Source of the DNA: Rhizophagus clarus
Taxonomy: Eukaryota; Glomeromycota; Glomeromycetes; Glomerales; Glomeraceae
Direction of reading: 5' to 3'
Assembly: GCA_015698045.1 (NCBI GenBank)
Contig: BLAL01000236.1
Span: 1-64,000 of the forward strand
Length of the DNA: 64,000 nucleotides
Numbering within the stretch: position 1 is the stretch's first letter; every line of letters starts with the position of its first letter. Under the pieces are notes generated by a model that was not told the origin of the DNA, ran no database searches, and was given only the letters and a program-made list of their open reading frames with translations. This document shows, piece after piece, positions 56,741-64,000 of this stretch. A program made the position numbers and the translations under genes.

Positions 56741-57171
56741 ATATGTAAAGTTTCTAATATTAACATAATATTTTATATTAGAAAATTTCTATTTGTACAC
56801 AGTGTATTTAAACACGGATCACGTGATTGATTGTATTAGATTTATTTTTTTTGCAAAATATTATTGATCAATTTTAAATCACTTTAAAAATCTTTCATTT
56901 TTATTTATAATGCAAAGTTAAACTTACAAATTACAATGTTAAATTAATTAGATAAAGAAGAAATCAAGAAGGATGAAAAGGAAGTTGAAAAGGTTGAAAA
57001 GGTATATGTGGATGAAAAAAACAATAGTGGGCAAAAGGATTTGAGAAAAGATTATATAAACAACAAAAAATATAAGAAAAATTAAAATAAAAATGAAAGG
57101 GAACGAGAACAATTGTATTGTTGAATTTTGAACAATTTTTATAAGATATAATAAAATTTTTAATTTGGGTG

Positions 57172-59067
57172 AATTTATTCCTCACCCCGGGTGAGATTTG
57201 ATATTACTCACCCCTATCACGTGATCAATATTTTGACTGACTAATTTTTAATTGGCTGATTTTTTTAACTTAAATTTTCCGTTATCAGTTTAAAAAATTC
57301 TGTAACGTAACAATTTTTTTTTTTTCGCGAAACATTTTATTTTATTCCTTTAAAGTTTACTGAATAGAAGAATGAAACGCAATTATTCAAAATCAAAACT
57401 TTTATCTTTAATATAACTAGTAATAATGACATCAAAACCCCAATAATAATGATAAAAATGATGATAAAAGACAAAAAAAGATATGATAAATAATGAAAAC
57501 AAAAGGGAAACAAAACAAAGGTGAAAAGAAAAAGGAGACAAGATCAAAAAGAAAAGAAAAAGAATATTGATGGAAAAGATAAAACGAAAAGAAAGGGAGA
57601 CGAAGAAAGAGAAATAAAAGGAAAAAGAAACGAAAACAGAAGGGAGAACGAAAGGGAAAGTGGACGATAAGGGGAAAATGAAAGGGGAAAACAAAAGGAA
57701 ACAAAATCAAAAAATAAAATGAAGATGAAAGGTGGGAGTAAAATTTGTTAGTAATGATCATAAGAGAATACATTAAAAAAAAAAAAAAATTTGAAATGAA
57801 ACCGAACACCTACCTCGTTTTCAAAGAGATTCGGCATAGTAGAAAAATCCAGGAAAAAACGAAAGGGTGAAGGAATAAAGATAAAAGGAGCGAAGACAAA
57901 ACTGAAAAGAAAACGAGATTGAAAGAGATAAAGATGAAATTGAAAGAATAATCGCTATTTTCCCTATCCGTGGATCAAGATTTGTAATACAGTATAAAAC
58001 AAATTATTACGTTGGATGCTAATTTTTTATCGACGGCATTGATAAATTATATTTTAATCACTTGATTTTCTAGCGTTCTGGATTCGCAAAATCATGGGAC
58101 ATTAATGGTACAAAATTGTGTATAAAAATGAAAGGGCATGAAAACAAAAGAAAATGAAACGAAAATAAAGAGACAAAGTCGAAAACGAAAGGTAAAATAA
58201 AGGGACAAGGGAGAAAATGAAATAAAGTGAAGGAAAACAAGATAAGGGGGATGAAGATAAAAACAAAAAGAAAAACAAAACAAAAGAGAAAACGAAGGGG
58301 AAAAAGAAAAAGCGGAAACGAAAGGAAAAAATGAAAGGGAAACGGAAACAAAGGGAAAGGGAAAACGGAAACGAAAGATAATGGAAAAAACGAAAGGGAA
58401 ACGGAAACAAAGGGAAAGGGAAAACGGAAACGAAAGATAATGGAAAAAAACGAAAGGGAAAGCGGAAACGAAAGGAAAAAATGAAAGGGAAACGGAAACA
58501 AAGGGAAAGGGAAAGCGGAAACGAAAGATAATGGAAAAAACGAAAGGGAAAAACGAAAGAGAAAGCAGAAACGAAATGAAAAACGAAATGAAAATGAAAG
58601 GGAATACAAATATGAAAGGATACAAAAACGAAAAGGAAATTAGGGGATAAAGACAAAGATAAAAGGGAAATAGAATAAAGAGAACGAATATAAAAAATAA
58701 AGACACCCATAAAGAAAAAAAAAAAATTGAAACAAAGTTAGTAAAAACGAAACAAAATCAAAAAAGAAAAAAGAAAAAAGAATTAAAGAAACGAAAAAAT
58801 CATACCTTTGAGCGCGAAATCGTAGGAGCCCAAAACCTAAAAGAAAGAAAGAAAAGAAATTAGAAACGACAAAAAATAAAATAAAAAATAAAAAATAAAG
58901 AAGCGACATACCTGATAGCTGATACCCGTGTATTTTTCGACGCGAAACTAAAAAACCTAAAAAAGGCGTAAACAAATAGTGGCAGTTTGGCCGTATAAAG
59001 TTTCATCAGCCAATCAAAATTTATTACATAATAAGGGGTGAGAAATCACCCGGGTGAGAAATAAATT
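57172..59067. mobile_element. 1.9-kb TIR element bounded by CTCACCC(C)GGGTGA palindromes
   Basis: The left end AATTTATTCCTCACCCCGGG (57172) and the right end read in reverse, AATTTATTTCTCACCCGGGT (59067), are terminal inverted repeats. Further paired words follow in the same order on both sides: CTCACCCCT (57207; reverse at 59042) and ATTGGCTGAT (57251; reverse at 59014). Inside is almost entirely purine-rich on the plus strand. On the minus strand, short non-repetitive segments bounded by TTTTAG and GTATG (for example VSRRKIHGYQLSG at about 58950-58910 and a stretch at about 58838-58806) resemble mini-exons between polypyrimidine tracts. No transposase or clear target duplication. Confidence 0.7.
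58300..58575. repeat. Polypurine minisatellite, about 60-bp unit
   Basis: Units AAAGGGAAACGGAAACAAAG, GGAAAGGGAAAACGGAAACG and AAAGATAATGGAAAAAACG repeat at least four times with small length changes. Long Phe/Ser/Pro frames on the minus strand (57383-58975) arise from this composition. Confidence 0.85.
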
Positions 59068-59699
59068 TTCTCTTATATTAAAATGTAATGAGATTTTTAA
59101 TTATTCTTTTAAAATATTAAATTAAATAAGTTTAAACTACTAAGTATAATTAAAAAAAAATAAAAATTAGTAAATCAAGAAATAAATAAAACAAAAAAAA
59201 AAATTAAACTTACCAGTTACTACAAATTTTAAAAATTTAAAAAAAAAAATAAATAAAATAAAAAAATAAAAAAAAATTGGTTTAAAGAACCAAAAATAAT
59301 TTATTAATTAAATAAAATAAAAAAATTGGTTTAAAAACTAAAAGTAAATTTGTAACTGAAGTTTAATTGAATTGAAAAATTTATAATAAAAAAAAACAAA
59401 TTTCGTGGACTAAAATAAATAAATAAAAAAATATAAAAAATAATAATATTTTATTATTTAATACACATTTCTAACATTATCTATACAAGTGTAACAATAT
59501 AAATTATTAACCTTTTTTTTTTTAAAAAAAGCCGCTTTTTCCATCTCTCACTAATAAGTATAAAGTTGTATAGTAAATTTTCACAACCTTTTCGGGAACG
59601 AACTTTTCAGAATTCGTTTAACGCAAACAGGATTTATATTTAATATTTTTTTTTTGGAACTATTAACTTAAGATCTTTGCCAGCTTATAAATATTAAAC

Positions 59700-62661
59700 A
59701 TGGGAGAAAATCCACAATATACACAATCTTGGTAAATGTTTACTTTTATATATATACCCTTTACTTCTTTTAACTTACCGTTCTACCTTAGGCCTTATCC
59801 ATATGATCCAAGCCAACAACAATACTTAGCGCCTCCAGGAACACAAACAGCAGATTATCCTAATTACTACTCTGCAGCTGCGACTGTTTCTCAGCCCTTT
59901 GTTCAGTATCAACCTCAATATCAATATTCTAGCACTCCCGTTAACGCTTACGCAAACACGGTTAACGCTTCTACTGTGTTTGGCCCACCAGGAGTGACAC
60001 CACAACCTTCCCCTTCAACTTTTCAACCCAGTCCACCAGGTGTTAATGCAAACACTTTGTGGTATTCTTCGACGACGATGTCTACTCCCGCAACTTATCA
60101 AACTAACATTTATTCTACAGCTTCATATGATCCTAATCAATACTGTCAAGCGCAATACTTAAATTATCAGGTTCAAACAGCTCCGAATTCAATATCTTAC
60201 CCTACTTTCCCTTCAGTTTCTGTACCTCCCGTCCCGACTAATTCAGCAGTATCCTTTAATCCCCAACCGCCGTATGTATATTTAATTATTAATATTATTT
60301 TTATTTATTAGATTAGTCTAATGGAATTATCGTTAAATAGTACATCTGTTCCTGCTATTATTACCACCACAAGCAATGCTATTATTAATAGCCAGAGCGA
60401 AAAACCGATCGCAAACGATGTTCAGCATAAAGCTTCTGGGAACTCGAACGTAAATTCTGGAGCTGAAGATTCAAAATCAAGTAATTATCGAGTTTCTAAT
60501 TAAAGATATTTTTTTTGGCATTTAGAATGAACCATTATTTTTTTATTATTAGAACCATTATACCGTCCGATAAAAATGGTACGAGGAAATATGAAATCTT
60601 CCCCTAAGATTAATCCGCTAAGTCCGAAATCAGAGTCATCGTCTCAAAATCCGCCAGAGTATGCTTTATTACCTGTGATTTTATAGTGTAGAAACGAATT
60701 AGAATAAAATTTCGCTTTAATATATAGGAAACAGCCAGAAAATAGAGAATGGCCAGAGAGTTTGAAGTAAATACTTTCCTCTGTTTTTTAGATTTGTTTG
60801 CATGCAAAATATATATTTATCCCGACTTTTTTTAACAGGGATTATGTCCAACGAAGTTTCAACGCGGCCCCACATAATATTGATGCAATTGAGAATGAAT
60901 TAAAAAAAATAATTGCGACTAAACTAGCGGAAGGCGCATTATACCAAACTGATTGGACAGAAGTGGAATTACCGAAAAGTTGCAGGTGTGATTTATTTTG
61001 TGTATTTAAATTACAATGTATTATCGTATTAATGATATTATTATTTCTCTTGGCAGCGTAATTAAAGAAAAGGATAATAAGCGAAAAATGTAAATATATA
61101 ACTTGAATTGAATAATTTATTTTTGAATTGCTTTTATTCATAATTGTATATTGTATTTAACTTAACTTTTCTAGCTTTAAATCATATAGTCGTTCTCCGG
61201 ATAGAAATTCAATTGAAAATGACCGTGAATTTCAAAAAAGGGAGAAACGTGCCAAACGTTTTCAAACTGATAAAAATGCCAAATCATGGGGATCTCCTTC
61301 CGCAGTACGTTTTTAAATATCTAGTACCTTCAAAAAAAAAAAATATATATATATGTATTTATAATATTTATTTAAGTCTATTACACTTTAATCACAGGAA
61401 AATGATCCGGTGATTAATGATATGGAGAATACGATTGTTGGAACCTGTCAAAATCTTGAAAAATCATATTTAAGATTGACTTCCGTGTGTATAAATACTT
61501 GGCCTTTACTAACAGACATTCATTATTTTCTAGTATTTCAGTCTATTCTACTAACTTGATAATTTGTAAATTTATATCAGGCTCCTGATCCATCGACTGT
61601 TAGACCTAAGCGTATATTGAAGAAAACACTTGAATTCTTAAAAGAAAGATGGGTCAGGGAACAAAATTATACTTATATATGTGATCAATTTAAATCTTTA
61701 CGACAGGATTTAACGGTTGGTCAACTTTGTCATTTTTTATATTTATAATAAATGAACTAAGCTAATGAATTGTTAATTTATATCATCTTTATGAATGCTT
61801 ATAATGTATCCAAGGTTCAACGTATACAAGATGAGTTTACCGTAAGAGTTTATGAGACACATGCTCGTATAGCGCTTGAGAAGGTAACAATTTATCTATT
61901 TTCTTTGACATTAATAGAAGAATACACGTATTTATATTCATATTTTAATGTATAGGGCGATTTGGGTGAGTACAATCAATGTCAAACACAACTAAAGGAA
62001 CTTTACAGGTTAAATATTCCAGGTCACGTAATGGAATTTATGGCGTATCGACTTTTGTACTTCCTATACACGAGAAATCGTTCCGGTAAATTATTATTTG
62101 TTAGCGTGTATGTATTATATATTACATATTGAACATTTATGATTTTTTTTTTTTTTTAGATATAAATTCATTGATCGCAGAATTAACAGATGAAATGAAG
62201 AGAGATGAATCAATAAAACATGCATTAGAGGTTAGATCTACTCTGGCTACTGCAAATTACCATAAGTTCTTTGAGTTGTTCCTTAAAGCGCCTAATATGG
62301 GAGCTTATCTCATGGATCATTTTATTGAAAGAGAAAGAATAGCCGCTTTAACAGTATTGTGCAAAGCGTAAGTATTTAGAACAATAAAGATTTGTAATTC
62401 ATAGAGTTTATATAATTTATTCTAAATTTGCTAAGTTACATGATATTCACAAATCACAGTTTTCGGCCTAATCTTGACCTTGAGTTTGTACGTTCCGAAT
62501 TAGCTTTTAATGACCTCGAAGAATGTAAAGAATTTCTTAATACACATAATGCTGCTCCTTTCATAAATCCAAATAACACTTTAAACACTAAGGACGCTTA
62601 CAGATCTATTGAAGCGAGTGGCAAAAAGTTCGAGAAAGTTGATATTAAAGGACAAATTTGA
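59700..62661 (+). CDS. SAC3/GANP-family protein (THP3/LENG8-like), 14 exons, 653 aa
   Basis: Exons: 59700-59731, 59792-60271, 60317-60480, 60553-60658, 60728-60766, 60839-60985, 61057-61089, 61175-61304, 61398-61484, 61581-61715, 61815-61883, 61956-62085, 62160-62367, 62460-62661. Every junction is GT-AG and every phase matches (1962 nt open). The N-terminal 250 or so residues are Tyr/Gln/Pro/Ser-rich low complexity ([15 protein letters not shown]). Then come [12 protein letters not shown], a basic stretch ([12 protein letters not shown]) and the SAC3/GANP/THP3 domain: [78 protein letters not shown]-like [20 protein letters not shown] and a winged-helix-type C-terminus ([20 protein letters not shown]). 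THP3-type proteins pair with a PCI partner in transcription elongation and mRNA maturation in the nucleus. Intact and conserved, so probably single-copy housekeeping. The choice of acceptor at 60315-60316 avoids a stop created by the TTAG five bases upstream. Confidence 0.85.
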
Positions 62662-62699
62662 TGGAACGACAATTTTTTTTTTTGTTGTCAATATTTAGG

Positions 62700-63455
62700 C
62701 GAATTACAACACATCTATTACAACTGGAAGGCTAACATACATTCGTGAGATTTCAGCCCTAATCAATTGAACTAGTCTATTTATATCTGTCTGTTATTTG
62801 CTTTTGATAATCGTTTTTATTTCATAGATTTTTTGACTTATATACACGTCTTAACATACATTATTTATGGCAAGGAGTTGCCAAACTGAAAAGATTAATA
62901 ATCATTGATTGATCAATTTAGTTTGGAAAAATATTAATAATTAAAAAAGTTTAATGACAATGGATATTGTTGGATATTGGTTTTATTTTGGTTAGTATTG
63001 CTTAGAATGAGTTTTTAATGCGAGGAATTATCGATGTAATACATAATAAAAGGTGAAATTTGTATAATTTGTATGTATATATATGGCTGTTATGGGCATT
63101 ATCGTACGTTTAAAATTTCAGTTTTAATTTGTTGGTGCGTTTGCGTCAGATGTAAGATGCGCGTTACTTGTGGTATAAAATGCATAAAATTGTTATACTT
63201 AAAATTATTTTCAAGTAAAATTTATAATATATAATTTCGCGTAGATTAATAGGCATAAAACTTTTACAATATGTGTAATTTATTGCAACAAACAAGTTTA
63301 CTTATGGAACAAAAAGTAATTCTATTAGTAAAAAAGTTTTTTACTATAGGAGACCTTTATTGTGTGATTATTTACATCTGACACCTGACGCACAACACAC
63401 GTATGAAAAACTTTATGACTTTATTAATATATCATGCTGAATTTCTTACCTAACA
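62700..63455. repeat. Intergenic; weak inverted repeat 63130-63165 / 63365-63402
   Basis: GTGCGTTTGCGTCAGATGTA near 63135 partly matches the reverse complement of 63368-63400 (GTGTGTTGTGCGTCAGGTGT). Together they bracket about 270 bp. Similarity is moderate, so a decayed fold-back element is possible. No gene. Confidence 0.3.
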
Positions 63456-63458
63456 ATC

Positions 63459-63637
63459 AGGACAATACAGCTTATAAGAAGCTGAAAGGAATTTTGCTAA
63501 AGGCAAACTAATTTGAAAAATGGCATATATTTAGGGATGGCTCACATTTGTATTGCAAAAGGTGTAAAAAGGTTACAAAAAGAATTTATAAAGCAATGAT
63601 ACAAATTTACCAGACATATTATAATTTTTTCACATGA
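63459..63637 (+). pseudogene. Protein-like remnant with one CxxC, unrecognised
   Basis: NNQDNTAYKKLKGILLKAN, TAA, FEKWHIFRDGSHLYCKRCKK then VTKRIYKAMIQIYQTYYNFF and TGA in a single frame. One stop inside an otherwise protein-like frame, with CKRC, recalls the zinc-finger start of some transposases, but the family cannot be named. Confidence 0.3.
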
Positions 63638-64000
63638 ATGAATTATGGGATTGTGTGAAGCAAGTATGCTATTATTTTTTTTGATTAACTTTTATTGTAA
63701 CTTTGATAAGCCTCTTGATGATCTTTATATATGGATAGAATTAAATTCTTTATTATTAAATTAAGGGGTACCATTGATTAGATTTTTTGTGATACATTAT
63801 GTTAACATAATTTTGTATTCTAAGATAGATCCTGCAAATTGTATAATGATGCCCTGGCTAGCGAATCCTTATCTGCTTTATACAAGTAAAAATAAACTTA
63901 TATTTTTGCAAAGTAATAATAATAAAGTAAATTTGATTTCTAAGCTAGCTTCTAGAAAAACATCATGATGTTAATCAATCTTTCTGGCTTTATAGATGTA

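Noticed and set aside
57383-58975. Several long minus-strand frames rich in Phe, Ser, Leu and Pro
   Set aside because: All three frames are open at once because the strand is polypyrimidine, so they reflect composition, not a gene.
63774-63968. 64-codon plus-strand frame
   Set aside because: Composition follows the AT-rich background, no splice partners, truncated context at the window edge.

Overview
This is nuclear DNA from a very AT-rich eukaryote with short GT-AG introns. The gene families present (SPRY-TPR, protein kinase, kinase-Sel1, SWIM-RING, RCC1-repeat, F-box/LRR, cold-shock domain, SAC3/GANP, Plavaka-like transposases, many small coiled-coil genes) together point to an arbuscular mycorrhizal fungus of the Rhizophagus type. 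The organism is inferred from family content, not from a database match. I saw no prokaryotic operons, CRISPR array, rRNA or canonical tRNA.

Layout. 1-14.3 kb: a decayed Plavaka-type transposase on the minus strand, a broken gene of unknown family, several minisatellites and a large inverted array, then a second decayed multi-exon transposase on the plus strand. 14.3-28.8 kb: repeats, several small spliced genes (18.7-19.1, 21.9-22.4 and 23.1-23.5 kb), an F-box/LRR pseudogene, an intact three-exon cold-shock-domain gene (24.4-24.9 kb, reconstructed here from its splice sites) and an RCC1-repeat pseudogene. 29-44 kb: a two-exon gene of unknown family with a decayed second copy 6.5 kb away, TIR elements, a MITE with a perfect 10-bp target duplication, several small coiled-coil genes, and a small gene cleanly interrupted by an 809-bp MULE-like element. 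44.4-54.2 kb: a minus-strand cluster of damaged multi-exon genes: SWIM-RING, SPRY-TPR-kinase and kinase-Sel1. 54-59.7 kb: AT-rich repeats and a 1.9-kb TIR element packed with polypurine minisatellite. 59.7-62.7 kb: an intact 14-exon SAC3/GANP-family gene, the best-preserved housekeeping gene here.

The most unusual structure is at 47,641-51,055. Between the TPR exon and the kinase exon lie about 33 regularly spaced units in which a 3' splice site (TAG) and a 5' splice site (GTAAGT) are separated by exactly 3 nt (31 units), 6 nt (one) or 21 nt (one). Every insert is a multiple of three and the flanking exons are in matching phase. The joined triplets give an almost fully open, protein-like linker leading into the kinase zinc-ribbon motif. 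If spliced as written, this gene is cut roughly codon by codon. A fresh tRNA-derived SINE with a 17-bp target duplication and a 186-bp MITE sit inside this array.

A second theme is decay. Most of the large family genes carry in-frame stops at conserved Trp or Arg positions. In the 44-54 kb cluster nearly all are TGA, as expected from C-to-T/G-to-A transitions. The small spliced genes and the SAC3 gene remain open.
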